From assembly GCA_900759385.1 (NCBI GenBank), contig CAAEUZ010000085.1:1-15033 (forward strand): a DNA stretch of 15,033 nt, given 5' to 3'. The position numbers and the translations under genes were made by a program. Of this stretch, positions 1 to 8,464 are shown piece by piece. The notes beneath the pieces are model-generated. The model saw nothing but the letters and a program-made list of their open reading frames with translations, had not been told where the DNA came from and did no database searches. Origin of the DNA: an uncultured Oscillospiraceae bacterium. GTDB lineage: Bacteria > Bacillota > Clostridia > Oscillospirales > Oscillospiraceae. How positions within the stretch are numbered: the first letter of the stretch is position 1; each line of letters begins with the position of its first letter.

Positions 1-2
1 AC

Positions 3-59
3 GGCGCGGCCGGGGTCTTCTTCTATTTTGCCCGCTTTGGGCGGGAAGTATCGTCATAA
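3..59 (+). CDS. possible C-terminal end of an upstream gene (partial)
   Basis: The third frame is open from the window edge to a TAA at 57-59 and would encode the last 18 residues of a protein, ending FGREVSS. Codons are mostly G/C-ending as in the neighbouring genes, and the stop falls just before the hprK promoter, so the layout is sensible. The stretch (GVFFYFARF) is hydrophobic and could be the end of a membrane helix, but it is too short to assign a family. The other two forward frames run on into the promoter and look less likely. Confidence 0.35.
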   Translation, partial: GAAGVFFYFARFGREVSS

Positions 60-64
60 AAACA

Positions 65-93
65 TTGCCAAAACGCTCCCGGGTGGGTAAAAT
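65..93 (+). promoter_or_regulatory. sigma-A-type promoter of the hprK operon
   Basis: TTGCCA at 65-70 and TAAAAT at 88-93 are separated by 17 bp, a good housekeeping promoter spacing. It lies after the last upstream stop and leaves a leader of roughly 40 nt before the hprK start. An overlapping TATAAA at 93-98 is an alternative -10. No operator or riboswitch is evident in the leader. Confidence 0.6.
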
Positions 94-138
94 ATAAAAA
101 GAGCCTCTGCCGGCTGCGGCGGGGCGAAAGGAGGCACC

Positions 139-1083
139 ATGAGAAGCGACGAATACTCTGTCAGCCTGAGCAGCGTGGCCAGGGAACAGGACCTGAAAAT
201 ACTGCACGCGGCCAAGGACTTTGATTCTGTACGGGTGCGCACGGCGGACATAAACCGCCCGGCACTTCAGCTCGCCGGTTTTTACGATTACTTTGACCCC
301 AAGCGTCTCCAGCTCATCGGCCGCGTCGAGAGCACCTTTCTCGAGAGCCTGGGTTCCGACCAGAGGCGCGAGGCGCTGGAGCGCTTCATGCGCTTTGACA
401 TCTGCGCCATCATCCTCTGCCACGGCATAGACCCCTCGCCGGAGCTGCTGGAGACGGCCCGGAAATACGACCGCACGGTCATGAGCACGCAGGAGGACAC
501 CTCCACCTTCATGGCCGACCTCATAAGCATGCTGCGCAACGCCATGGCCCCCCGCGTCACCATGCACGGCGTGCTCGTCGAGGTCTACGGCGAGGGCCTG
601 CTCATAACGGGCGACTCCGGCGTGGGCAAGAGCGAGACCGCCCTGGAGCTCATAAAGCGCGGACACCGGCTCATAGCGGACGACGCGGTGGAGATCCGCC
701 GCATCTCCCGCGAGACGCTCATAGGCACCGCCCCCGAGCTCATACGTTATTATATGGAGCTGCGCGGCATAGGCGTCATCAACGCGCGGCACATCTTCGG
801 CGTCGGCGCGGTGAAGCCGGAGACGAACGTGGACCTTGTGGTCAACTTCGAGCTCTGGGACGACGAGAAGACCTATGACCGCCTCGGCCTGGAGACGGAG
901 TACACGACCATCATGGGCGTGCACCTCCCCTCGTACACCATCCCCGTGCGCCCGGGCCGCAACCTCGCCGTCATCCTGGAGCTGGCAGCCATGAACAACC
1001 GCCAGAAGAAGATGGGCTACAACGCCGCCGAGGCGCTGGCCCGCGAGCACGACGCCCTCATAGACCAGGGAAAGGACTTTTAA
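139..1083 (+). CDS. hprK: HPr kinase/phosphorylase
   Basis: Bifunctional cytoplasmic enzyme that phosphorylates and dephosphorylates the regulatory serine of the phosphotransferase protein HPr (and Crh where present), setting carbon catabolite repression in Firmicutes. The 314-residue length is normal. The N-terminal domain (about 1-130) is followed by the kinase domain with the conserved TMHGV histidine at 143, Walker A GDSGVGKS at 158-165, the ADDAVEI acidic pair at 181-182, and the family signature MELRGIGVINARHIFG at 206-221. The C-terminal PVRPGRNLA and MNNRQKKMGYNAA segments are also typical. ATG 139 follows AGGAGG at 129-134. It is the first gene of the operon and lies 3 nt before murB. 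All key residues are present, so the enzyme should be active. HPr itself is not encoded in this window. Confidence 0.96.
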   Translation: MRSDEYSVSLSSVAREQDLKILHAAKDFDSVRVRTADINRPALQLAGFYDYFDPKRLQLIGRVESTFLESLGSDQRREALERFMRFDICAIILCHGIDPSPELLETARKYDRTVMSTQEDTSTFMADLISMLRNAMAPRVTMHGVLVEVYGEGLLITGDSGVGKSETALELIKRGHRLIADDAVEIRRISRETLIGTAPELIRYYMELRGIGVINARHIFGVGAVKPETNVDLVVNFELWDDEKTYDRLGLETEYTTIMGVHLPSYTIPVRPGRNLAVILELAAMNNRQKKMGYNAAEALAREHDALIDQGKDF

Positions 1084-1086
1084 GCG

Positions 1087-2010
1087 ATGCCTGATTACGC
1101 CGCTCTCGCCAGAGAGCTTTCCTCCGCCCTTCCGGAGCTGGAGATACGCGAAAACGAACCGATGAGCGAGCACTGCTCGTTCCGCATAGGCGGCCCGGCC
1201 CGGCTCATGCTGCTGCCCGGCTCGGCCGCGCAGGCAGCCGCGGCGCTGGGGATGCTGCGCCGCGCCGGGGCGCAGACGCTCATAATGGGCAACGGCACCA
1301 ACCTGCTCATACCCGACGGGGGCTACGCCGGCGCGGTGGTCTGCATGTCCAGGCCCATGTCGGAGCTCGCGGCCCTGGACGGCGGGCACATACGCGCCGG
1401 GGCGGGCGCCACCCTGGCGGCTGCGGCAGTCTTCGCCGCAGAGCGCGGGCTGTCCGGGCTGGAGTTCGCCCACGGCATCCCCGGCAGCGTGGGCGGCGGC
1501 GTGGCCATGAACGCGGGCGCTTACGGCGGCGAGCTCAAAGACGTGCTCGAGAGCGTGGAGTTTATCGGCGAGGATGGGGCCGTACGCTCCCTGCCCGCCG
1601 GGGAGCTGCAGCTCTCCTACAGGCACAGCGCCTTTTCCGACACCTCCCGGCTCATAACCGGCGCCGTGTTCCGCCTCACGCCCGGCGACGGAGAGAGCAT
1701 ACGCGCGAAGATGCGCGAGCTCATTGAAAAGCGCCGCGCCTCCCAGCCGCTGGATGTGCCCAGCGCCGGCAGCACCTTCAAGCGTCCCGCCGGCGGCTAC
1801 GCTGCGGCGATGATCGACCGCTGCGGGCTCAAGGGCCTCTCTGTCGGCGGGGCGATGGTCTCCACCAAACACGCCGGCTTCGTCGTCAACACCGGCGGGG
1901 CCACCTACGCCGACGTCACGGCGCTCATACGCGAGATACAAAAGCGCGTCTTCGAGGCCGAGGGCGTCATGCTGGAACCCGAAGTAAAGATAATAGAACC
2001 GGTTTCATAA
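1087..2010 (+). CDS. murB: UDP-N-acetylenolpyruvoylglucosamine reductase
   Basis: FAD- and NADPH-dependent cytoplasmic enzyme that reduces UDP-GlcNAc-enolpyruvate to UDP-MurNAc, the second committed step of peptidoglycan synthesis. At 307 residues it fits the short (type II) MurB form. FAD-binding motifs are visible: RIGGPA near 33-38, MGNGTNLL at 67-74, and the G-rich GIPGSVGGGVAMNAGAYGG at 130-148. The catalytic elements are YRHS (Arg179), the proton-donor serine in AGSTFK (Ser229) and the C-terminal LEPEV glutamate (about 297-299). The start is 3 nt after the hprK stop, with GGGAAAGG inside the end of hprK as ribosome-binding site, so translation is probably coupled. Placement beside rapZ and yvcK groups it with genes that control UDP-GlcNAc-derived precursors. 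Confidence 0.96.
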   Translation: MPDYAALARELSSALPELEIRENEPMSEHCSFRIGGPARLMLLPGSAAQAAAALGMLRRAGAQTLIMGNGTNLLIPDGGYAGAVVCMSRPMSELAALDGGHIRAGAGATLAAAAVFAAERGLSGLEFAHGIPGSVGGGVAMNAGAYGGELKDVLESVEFIGEDGAVRSLPAGELQLSYRHSAFSDTSRLITGAVFRLTPGDGESIRAKMRELIEKRRASQPLDVPSAGSTFKRPAGGYAAAMIDRCGLKGLSVGGAMVSTKHAGFVVNTGGATYADVTALIREIQKRVFEAEGVMLEPEVKIIEPVS

Positions 2011-2023
2011 CGCGCTTTGCGCG
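2011..2023 (+). other. small intergenic hairpin between murB and rapZ
   Basis: CGCGC-TTT-GCGCG forms a perfect 5-bp stem with a 3-nt loop immediately after the murB stop and upstream of the rapZ ribosome-binding site. There is no T-tract, so it is not an intrinsic terminator. It could stabilise or mark an mRNA end between the two cistrons, or have no function. Confidence 0.4.
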
Positions 2024-2039
2024 GGATTTGGGAGAAAAG

Positions 2040-2894
2040 ATGGAGTTTCTGATTATTTCCGGCATGTCCGGCGCCGGCAAGAGCCAGGCCGCGGACATTC
2101 TCGAGGACATGGACTACTACTGCGTGGACAATATGCCCCTGGCCCTGCTGCCCCGCTTTGCCGAGCTGTGCATAGCCAGCCGCGGCCGCTATGACCGCGT
2201 GGCCCTGGTGACGGACGTGCGCGAGCGGGAGAGCATAGACGGGCTGCTTCCCGCGCTGGACGGGCTCTGGGAGATGGGGCTCGAGTACCGCATCCTCTTC
2301 ATGGAGGCGGACGTGCAGACCATAGTCCGCCGCTACAAGGGCTCGCGCCGCCCCCACCCCCTGCAGGAGCCCGGCGGCACGATAGACGACGCCGTACGCC
2401 GCGAGGTGAGGGCCCTCTCCCCCGTGCGGGAACGGGCCGACTTCATAATAAACACCACCGGGCTGACCACCGCCATGCTGCAGAGCCGCATCCGCGAGCT
2501 GATAGGCGGCAGCGAAAAGCGCTTTTCCATCACGGTGACGGCCTTCGGATACAAGTACGGCCTGCCCATGGACGCAGACCTCGTCTTTGACGTGCGCTTC
2601 CTGCCCAACCCGTACTACGTCTCCGAACTGCGGCCGCTCTCCGGCCTGGACGCCAACGTGGCCAACTTCGTGCTCTCGAGGAACGAGGCGCGCGAGTTCA
2701 TGGACAGGCTCTGCTCGCTGCTGGACCTGCTCATACCGCTCTACGCGGAGGAGGGGCGCTATACCCTGCACATAGCCGTGGGCTGCACCGGCGGCCGCCA
2801 CCGCAGCGTGGCCGTGGCCAACGCCCTGGCCACCAGGCTGGCCGAACGCCGGGAGCTGGTCACGGCCGCCTTCCGCGACATAGAAAAGGGATGA
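2040..2894 (+). CDS. rapZ: RapZ/YvcJ-family nucleotide-binding protein
   Basis: Cytoplasmic P-loop protein, 284 residues from the chosen start. E. coli RapZ binds RNA and controls GlmS synthesis by delivering a small RNA for cleavage; B. subtilis YvcJ hydrolyses nucleotides and affects competence. The role in this organism is inferred from those relatives. Walker A GMSGAGKS is at residues 8-15, RRPHPL at 103-108, the conserved GYKYGLP/DLVFDVRFLPNP block at 170-191, and GCTGGRHRSV at 248-257. I prefer ATG 2040 because GGGAG at 2030-2034 lies 5 nt upstream and family proteins begin a few residues before the P-loop. An in-frame TTG at 2028 would add MGEK and overlaps that ribosome-binding site. 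Adjacency to yvcK is widely conserved in Firmicutes. Confidence 0.94.
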   Translation: MEFLIISGMSGAGKSQAADILEDMDYYCVDNMPLALLPRFAELCIASRGRYDRVALVTDVRERESIDGLLPALDGLWEMGLEYRILFMEADVQTIVRRYKGSRRPHPLQEPGGTIDDAVRREVRALSPVRERADFIINTTGLTTAMLQSRIRELIGGSEKRFSITVTAFGYKYGLPMDADLVFDVRFLPNPYYVSELRPLSGLDANVANFVLSRNEAREFMDRLCSLLDLLIPLYAEEGRYTLHIAVGCTGGRHRSVAVANALATRLAERRELVTAAFRDIEKG

Positions 2895-2897
2895 CAC

Positions 2898-3905
2898 ATG
2901 AAAACTGACCGTTTACATGACCCGCGTATCGCCGTAATCGGCGGCGGTACGGGACTTTCAACCATGCTGCGCGGCCTGAAGAAGCTCTCTCGCAGCATCA
3001 CGGCCATCGTCACCGTGGCCGACGACGGCGGCGGCAGCGGCATGCTCCGCCAGGACCTGGGCATGCCGCCCCCCGGCGACGTGCGCAACTGCATCCAGGC
3101 CCTGGCCAACACGGAGCCCATCATGGAAAAGCTCCTCGCCTACCGCTTTACGGAGGGCAGCCTCAAGGGCCAGAGCTTCGGCAACCTCTTTCTCGCCGCG
3201 CTCAACGGCATGTCGGACACCTTTGACGAGGCGGTGCGCCGCATGTCCGACGTCCTGGCCATCACCGGCCGCGTCCTGCCCGTGACCAACGAGAACGTCT
3301 ACCTCGCCGCGGAGTTCGACGACGGCACCGAGGCCGTGGGCGAATCCCACATAGCCGAGTTCAAGAAGGGCACGGACAAGCGCATACGCCGGGTCCGGCT
3401 CATACCGGAGCGGCCGCGCGCCCTGCCCCAGGCCATAGAGGCCATCGAAGAGGCGGACATGATAGTTCTCGGCCCCGGCAGCCTCTATACATCCATCATG
3501 CCCAACCTGGTAACCGAGGGCGTGGCCGAGGCCATCGCCCGCTCGGACGCCTTCAGGATTTACGTCCTCAACGTCATGACCCAGGACGGCGAGACCGAGG
3601 GATACACCGCGAGCGACCACATCGAGGCACTGTTCTCCAACTCCGGCGAACACCTCTTCGACTGGTGCCTGGCCAACAGCCTCGCCATACCGGAACCACT
3701 GCGCGAGCGCTACATGACCGAGGGCGCGGAGCCGGTGGAAATAGACGACGAGGCCGTGTACAGGCTCGGCGTTGGCATCCTGCGCGCGCCGGTGGCCTCC
3801 TGGCGCAGCGGCTACGCCCGGCACGACCCGGACGCGCTCTCGCACGAGCTGCTGCGGCTCTACCGCGAGAAGAGCCACACCCGCGTCTACGGCGAGGAGG
3901 GCTGA
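2898..3905 (+). CDS. yvcK: YvcK/GlmR (gluconeogenesis factor, CofD-like family)
   Basis: Cytoplasmic 2-phospho-L-lactate-transferase-like protein. The B. subtilis member (now GlmR) binds UDP-GlcNAc and stimulates GlmS, steering carbon into peptidoglycan precursors; it is needed for normal cell shape during gluconeogenic growth. The 335 residues show the family's glycine-rich motifs: GGGTGLS at 15-21, DDGGGSG at 42-48, PPGDVRNC at 58-65, SFGNLFLAAL at 93-102, then LGPGSLYTSIMPNL and NVMTQDGETEGY in the second half. ATG 2898 is 3 nt after the rapZ stop, with AAAAGGG at 2884-2890 inside rapZ. Since HprK reports sugar status and RapZ and GlmR both concern glucosamine supply, the operon looks like a carbon-to-wall control unit. 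That functional link is an inference. Confidence 0.95.
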   Translation: MKTDRLHDPRIAVIGGGTGLSTMLRGLKKLSRSITAIVTVADDGGGSGMLRQDLGMPPPGDVRNCIQALANTEPIMEKLLAYRFTEGSLKGQSFGNLFLAALNGMSDTFDEAVRRMSDVLAITGRVLPVTNENVYLAAEFDDGTEAVGESHIAEFKKGTDKRIRRVRLIPERPRALPQAIEAIEEADMIVLGPGSLYTSIMPNLVTEGVAEAIARSDAFRIYVLNVMTQDGETEGYTASDHIEALFSNSGEHLFDWCLANSLAIPEPLRERYMTEGAEPVEIDDEAVYRLGVGILRAPVASWRSGYARHDPDALSHELLRLYREKSHTRVYGEEG

Positions 3906-3908
3906 ACG

Positions 3909-4826
3909 ATGTCTTTCGCATCCCGGGCCAAGGCCGAGCTCTGCCGCGTCAAGCGCACGAGGAAGTGCTGCGCCGTGGCCGAGGCCTACGGCGTGCTGCT
4001 CTACTGCAACAGCTTTACACCCAGGGAGATACGGATCATCACGGGCAGCGCGGAGTTCGCCGAGCTGCTGCCGCGCCTCTTCCGCAAGGCCTTCGGCGTC
4101 AGCTTCGACCGCCTCCCGGAGGGCAGCCCGGCTCCCGGTTCCCGCCTCACGCTGCTGATGCTCGACGGGGAAAAAATCGCCTCCGTCTTCCGCGCCTTCG
4201 GCATGGAGCCGGCCGACACGCTGACGCTGCACATCAACCTCGGCGTACTGGAGAGCGACTGCTGCAAGGCCAGCTTCGTGCGCGGCGCCTTCCTGGCCGG
4301 CGGGAGCATGACCGACCCGAACAAGCGCTATCACCTGGAGCTGTCCACCACGCACGCGGCCGTGAGCCGCGAGATGAGCGCGCTGCTCTTTGAGCTGGGC
4401 TTCGAGCCGGGCTCGGCCCGGCGCGGCGCGGGCCACCTCACCTATTTCAAGCAGAGCGAGGCCATCGCCGACTTCCTCACCACCGCCGGGGCCGACGTCG
4501 CCGCGCTGGAGATAATGTCCGCCCGCGTGGAGAAGGACATGCGCAACGAGATAAACCGCAAGGTGAACTGCGACACCGCCAACGCCGACAAGACCGTCGC
4601 CGCCGCGCAGGAGCAGCTCTCCGCCATACGCGCCCTGGAGCGCTCGCAGGGCCTGGACACCCTGCCGGAGGGCCTGCAGCAGGCCGCCCTGCTGCGCATA
4701 GCCAACCCCGAGGCCAGCCTGGCCGACCTCGCCGCCCTCTCCGTGCCGAGCGTCACCAAGAGCTGCCTCAGCCACAGGCTCAAGCGCCTGGTCGCACTGG
4801 CCAGCGAAACGCCGGAGGAAAAATAA
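3909..4826 (+). CDS. whiA: WhiA sporulation/division regulator
   Basis: DNA-binding protein with a degenerate LAGLIDADG homing-endonuclease fold and a C-terminal helix-turn-helix. WhiA is a developmental transcription activator in Streptomyces and affects cell division and chromosome segregation in B. subtilis. The 305 residues fit the family. Visible parts are the N-terminal KAELCRVK region, the LAGLIDADG-like segment FVRGAFLAGGSMTDP around 123-137, and the C-terminal block from about 250 (TLPEGLQQAALLRIANPEAS) to SHRLKRL at 288-294, which is the helix-turn-helix. ATG 3909 lies 3 nt after the yvcK stop, and GAGGAGGG at 3895-3902 in the end of yvcK is the ribosome-binding site. In B. subtilis crh follows whiA; here dnaE follows directly. 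Confidence 0.95.
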   Translation: MSFASRAKAELCRVKRTRKCCAVAEAYGVLLYCNSFTPREIRIITGSAEFAELLPRLFRKAFGVSFDRLPEGSPAPGSRLTLLMLDGEKIASVFRAFGMEPADTLTLHINLGVLESDCCKASFVRGAFLAGGSMTDPNKRYHLELSTTHAAVSREMSALLFELGFEPGSARRGAGHLTYFKQSEAIADFLTTAGADVAALEIMSARVEKDMRNEINRKVNCDTANADKTVAAAQEQLSAIRALERSQGLDTLPEGLQQAALLRIANPEASLADLAALSVPSVTKSCLSHRLKRLVALASETPEEK

Positions 4827-4827
4827 A

Positions 4828-7800
4828 ATGTCCTTTGTACACCTGCATCTGCACACCGAATACAGCCTGCTCGACGGCGAGTGCCGTATAGACGCGCTGG
4901 CCGAAAGGGCCAGTGAGCTGGGCTTTGACGCGCTGGCCATCACCGACCATGGCGTCATGTACGGCGCGGTCAACTTCTACCGCGCCTGCCGCAAAGCCGG
5001 CATAAAGCCCATCATAGGCTGCGAGGTCTACGTCGCGCCCCGGGGCCGCACCGACCGAGAATACGGCATAGACAACCGCTACACCCACCTCATACTGCTG
5101 TGCAAGGACGAGACGGGTTACCGCAACCTGAGCTACCTTGTCTCCATGGGCTTCGTGGAGGGCTTTTACGTCAAGCCGCGCATAGACTGGCAGCTGCTGC
5201 GCGAGCACTCCGAGGGGCTGGTCTGCCTCTCCGGCTGCCTGGCGGGCGACATACCGCAGAAGATAGTGGGCGGCCAGTACGAGCTGGCCAAGGAGCGCGC
5301 TCTCTGGCTGCGCGAGGTCTTCGGCGGGGACTTCTACCTCGAGATCCAGCGCCACGGCATACGCGAGGAGGATACCGCCGCGGCCGGGCTGCTGCGCATA
5401 CACGACGAGACGGGCATCCCTATCGCCGTCACGAACGACGCGCACTATATAAACAAGTCAGACGCGCGCTATCAGGACGTGCTCATGTGCATCCAGACCG
5501 GCAAGACGGTGGGCGACGCCGACCGTATGCGCTTTGAGACGCAGGAGTTCTACCTCAAGAGCGAGGACGAGATGCGCGCCCTCTTCCCCGACCGCCCCGA
5601 CGCGGCGGACAACACGGTGGAGATCGCGGCCAAGTGCAGCTTCGACTTTGAGTTCGGCCACTATCACCTGCCCCGCTTCCAGCTCCCAGAGGGGGAGACG
5701 GACAGCTTTGAGTACCTCAGGAAGCTATGTGCCGCCGGCTTTGCCCGCCGCTACGGCCCCGAGCGCGGGGACGCCAGGGCCCAGCTCGACTATGAGCTGG
5801 ACATGATCCGGCGCATGGGCTTTGTGGACTACTTCCTCATCGTCTCCGACTTCATAGGCTATGCCAAGAGCCAGGGCATCCCCGTCGGGCCGGGGCGCGG
5901 CAGCGCCGCCGGCAGCGTGGTCAGCTACTGCCTGAACATAACCGACGTGGACCCCATAAAGTACAGCCTCTACTTTGAGCGCTTCCTGAACCCCGAGCGC
6001 GTGAGCATGCCGGACATAGACATAGACTTCTGCGTGCGCCGCCGCGGCGAGGTCATTGAGTACGTCAACCGCAAGTACGGCCGCGACCACGTGGCACAGA
6101 TAGTCACCTTCGGTACCATGGCCGCGCGCCAGGCCGTGCGCGACACGGGCCGCGCGCTGGACATAAGCTACGCCGAGTGCGACGCCGTGGCCAAACAGGT
6201 GCCCTTTGCTCCTGGCATGACGCTCTCCGAGGCGCTGCACCTCTCCAAGCAGCTGCGCGATATGTACGGCAGCGACGAGCGCGTGCACACCCTCATCGAC
6301 ACGGCCAGGGAGCTGGAGGGCATGCCCCGTCACGCCAGCACTCATGCCGCTGGCGTGGTCATAACCGAGCGGCCGGTGTACGAGTACGTCCCCCTGGCCA
6401 AGAACGACGAGAGCATAGTCACGCAGTACACCATGACCACGCTTGAAGAGCTGGGCCTGCTGAAGATGGACTTCCTCGGCCTGCGGAACCTCACCGTGCT
6501 GGAAGACGCGGCCGAGCTGGTGCGGCGGCACACGCCGGGCTTCGACGTAAACACGCTCCCGGACGACGACGCGGAGACCTTCGCCATGCTCGCCGCGGGC
6601 AAAACCGAGGGCGTGTTCCAGCTCGAGAGCGCGGGCATGACCAGCGTCTGCACCCGCCTGGGCCCCAAGAGCATCGAGGACATAACGGCCGTCATAGCCC
6701 TCTACCGCCCCGGCCCCATGGACTCCATACCGCGCTTCATCGAAAACAGCCAGCACCCGGAGAAGATACGCTACAGGCACCCCTCGCTCGAGCCAATCCT
6801 CTCCGTCACCTACGGCTGCATAGTGTATCAGGAACAGGTTATCGAGATCTTCCGCCGCCTGGCGGGCTTCTCGCTGGGCCAGGCAGACAACATCCGCCGC
6901 GCCATGAGCAAGAAAAAGCACGACGTGATAGACGCCGAGCGCAAGGCCTTTGTGGACGGCGACGCGGCGCGCAATATCCCCGGCTGCGTGGCGGGCGGCA
7001 TCGCGCGGGAGACCGCGGAGGCCATTTACGACGAGATACTCGACTTCGCCAGTTACGCCTTCAACAAGGCGCACGCCGTGGCCTACGCCATCGTCGCCTA
7101 CCGCACGGCCTATATGAAGCGGCACCACCCGCGCGAATACATGGCCGCGCTGCTCACCAGCGTGCTCGACTCCTCCGCCAAGGTCGCCGAGTACATCTCC
7201 GAGTGCCGCGACATGGGCATCCGCCTGCTGCCCCCGGACGTGAACGAGTCCGACGCCTGGTTCACCGTCGTGGGCAGGGACATCCGCTTCGGCCTGGCCG
7301 CCGTCAAGAACATCGGCGAGAAGTTCATATTTCAGCTCATGGACGAGCGCAGGGCGGACGGCCCCTTCACCGGGCTGGAGGATTTCTGCCGCCGCATGTC
7401 CGGCAAGGAGCTCAACCGCCGCGCGGTGGAGAGCCTGATACGCTCCGGCGCCTTCGACAGCCTGGGCGTAAACCGCCGTGCGCTGCTCACCATGCTCGAC
7501 GCCGTGCTGGACGGCATAGCCTCCGACGGGCGGCGCAACATCGAGGGCCAGTACGACCTCTTCGGCGGCGTTGAGGAGGCCTCATCCGCCCATGTCGCCG
7601 TGCCGGACGTGGAGGAGTTCCCCCGCTCTGAGCTCATGGCCATGGAGCGCGATATGACTGGGCTCTACCTCTCCGGCCACCCCATGGACGAGTACCGCGA
7701 CGCCGCCAGGAAGGCGGGTGCGGTCAACATCGGCGCCATAATCTCCGACTTTGCCGACGAGAACGGGCCGCAGCGCTTTTCCGACGACCAGCCCGTCACC

Positions 7801-8283
7801 ATTGCCGGCATCGTCTCCTCCAGGCGCACGCGCACGACGAAGAACGGCACGCTCATGGCCTATATCCAGCTCGAGGATGATACCGGCAGCATGGAGCTGC
7901 TGGCCTTCCAGCGCGCGCTTGACTCCGGCGGCTCATACGTATCCGACAACGCCGCGCTGCTGGTGCGCGGGCGCATCTCGGTGCGCGACGAGAAGGAGCC
8001 GCAGCTGGTGGTGGACACCATCAGGCCCATCTCCGACACCGCCGGACCGGACGGACGCTACGCCCGGCCGCGCAAGCTCTGGGTGCGCCTGCCCACGGCC
8101 GACAAGAGGCTTATGCGCCGCATAGAGCTGCTGCAGGAGATGTTCCCCGGCGATGACCGCATGATAGTGTACTTTGCCGACACGGGCAGGCGCCTCGGGG
8201 CCGAGTGCGTTATTATGGACAGCCTCGTGCGCGAGCTGGAGGAGCTGCTCGGCGCGGAAAACGTAAAGGTGGTCAACCCCTGA
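4828..8283 (+). CDS. dnaE: DNA polymerase III alpha subunit DnaE
   Basis: C-family replicative polymerase of 1151 residues. The N-terminal PHP domain has a seemingly complete metal set: HLHLH at 5-9, Asp16, His41 (TDHG), Glu66 (GCEVY), His87, Cys137, and Asp204/His206 (NDAHY). The polymerase core has PGRGSAAGS from 355 and catalytic aspartates at 396 and 398 (PDIDIDF) and 548 (MDFLGL). A C-terminal OB fold begins near 988 (VTIAGIVSSRRT). ATG 4828 is one base after the whiA stop, with GGAGG at 4814-4818. Firmicutes usually also have PolC; there DnaE extends primers before handing over to PolC. Whether PolC exists here cannot be seen. No intrinsic terminator follows the stop, so transcription may run on toward the riboswitch. 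Confidence 0.96.
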   Translation: MSFVHLHLHTEYSLLDGECRIDALAERASELGFDALAITDHGVMYGAVNFYRACRKAGIKPIIGCEVYVAPRGRTDREYGIDNRYTHLILLCKDETGYRNLSYLVSMGFVEGFYVKPRIDWQLLREHSEGLVCLSGCLAGDIPQKIVGGQYELAKERALWLREVFGGDFYLEIQRHGIREEDTAAAGLLRIHDETGIPIAVTNDAHYINKSDARYQDVLMCIQTGKTVGDADRMRFETQEFYLKSEDEMRALFPDRPDAADNTVEIAAKCSFDFEFGHYHLPRFQLPEGETDSFEYLRKLCAAGFARRYGPERGDARAQLDYELDMIRRMGFVDYFLIVSDFIGYAKSQGIPVGPGRGSAAGSVVSYCLNITDVDPIKYSLYFERFLNPERVSMPDIDIDFCVRRRGEVIEYVNRKYGRDHVAQIVTFGTMAARQAVRDTGRALDISYAECDAVAKQVPFAPGMTLSEALHLSKQLRDMYGSDERVHTLIDTARELEGMPRHASTHAAGVVITERPVYEYVPLAKNDESIVTQYTMTTLEELGLLKMDFLGLRNLTVLEDAAELVRRHTPGFDVNTLPDDDAETFAMLAAGKTEGVFQLESAGMTSVCTRLGPKSIEDITAVIALYRPGPMDSIPRFIENSQHPEKIRYRHPSLEPILSVTYGCIVYQEQVIEIFRRLAGFSLGQADNIRRAMSKKKHDVIDAERKAFVDGDAARNIPGCVAGGIARETAEAIYDEILDFASYAFNKAHAVAYAIVAYRTAYMKRHHPREYMAALLTSVLDSSAKVAEYISECRDMGIRLLPPDVNESDAWFTVVGRDIRFGLAAVKNIGEKFIFQLMDERRADGPFTGLEDFCRRMSGKELNRRAVESLIRSGAFDSLGVNRRALLTMLDAVLDGIASDGRRNIEGQYDLFGGVEEASSAHVAVPDVEEFPRSELMAMERDMTGLYLSGHPMDEYRDAARKAGAVNIGAIISDFADENGPQRFSDDQPVTIAGIVSSRRTRTTKNGTLMAYIQLEDDTGSMELLAFQRALDSGGSYVSDNAALLVRGRISVRDEKEPQLVVDTIRPISDTAGPDGRYARPRKLWVRLPTADKRLMRRIELLQEMFPGDDRMIVYFADTGRRLGAECVIMDSLVRELEELLGAENVKVVNP

Positions 8284-8320
8284 GCAATGTGGAAATTTAC
8301 CTGCACGGAGCGCAAAACGC

Positions 8321-8349
8321 TTGACATTGGACGGCGGTAATGATAGGAT
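8321..8349 (+). promoter_or_regulatory. promoter of the metal-ATPase riboswitch transcript
   Basis: A perfect -35 TTGACA at 8321-8326 is followed after 17 bp by TAGGAT at 8344-8349, preceded by TGA, an extended -10 (TGN) element. Transcription should start near 8356, exactly at the beginning of the riboswitch P1 stem, which supports both calls. Confidence 0.8.
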
Positions 8350-8355
8350 GTTGGC

Positions 8356-8464
8356 TACATGAGGGAGTAGTCTTCCTTATAGGGAGGCAAGTCAACACGA
8401 TGGCGGCGGGCGCCTTTCGGCAGCGCACCGACAGCCTGGCTTGCATTAAATGGCGAGACTCATG
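8356..8464 (+). promoter_or_regulatory. yybP-ykoY (Mn2+) riboswitch aptamer
   Basis: The leader matches the yybP-ykoY class. P1 pairs CATGAG (8358-8363) with CTCATG (8459-8464). The conserved GGGAGTAG is at 8363-8370. A short hairpin, CTTCC/GGGAG with a TTATA loop, spans 8372-8386. The P3 stem pairs GCAAG (8387-8391) with CTTGC (8440-8444), encloses the characteristic TCAACACG and ACCGACAGCC segments, and the 3' GGCGAGACT closes the junction. This class binds Mn2+ and commonly sits before manganese or calcium exporters, as here. The 3' half of P1 is also part of the terminator stem that follows, predicting that ligand binding allows read-through (an ON switch). The class is recognised by eye; a covariance-model search would confirm it. 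Confidence 0.87.

Noticed and set aside
31..45. Hairpin CCCGC-TTTGG-GCGGG considered as a terminator of the upstream gene
   Set aside because: No T-tract follows on either strand at the required place, and it appears to lie inside the last codons of the upstream reading frame.
1905..2897. A 330-codon minus-strand open frame over rapZ and a 467-codon one within dnaE (5725-7128)
   Set aside because: Both are antisense shadows of conserved genes, with unconvincing composition and no ribosome-binding sites or neighbours to support them.
2958..4973. A 671-codon open frame on the minus strand across yvcK and whiA
   Set aside because: It is the complement of two unmistakable genes. High G+C at third positions removes stop codons on the opposite strand; the translation is rich in A, G, H, V and L repeats with no family motifs.
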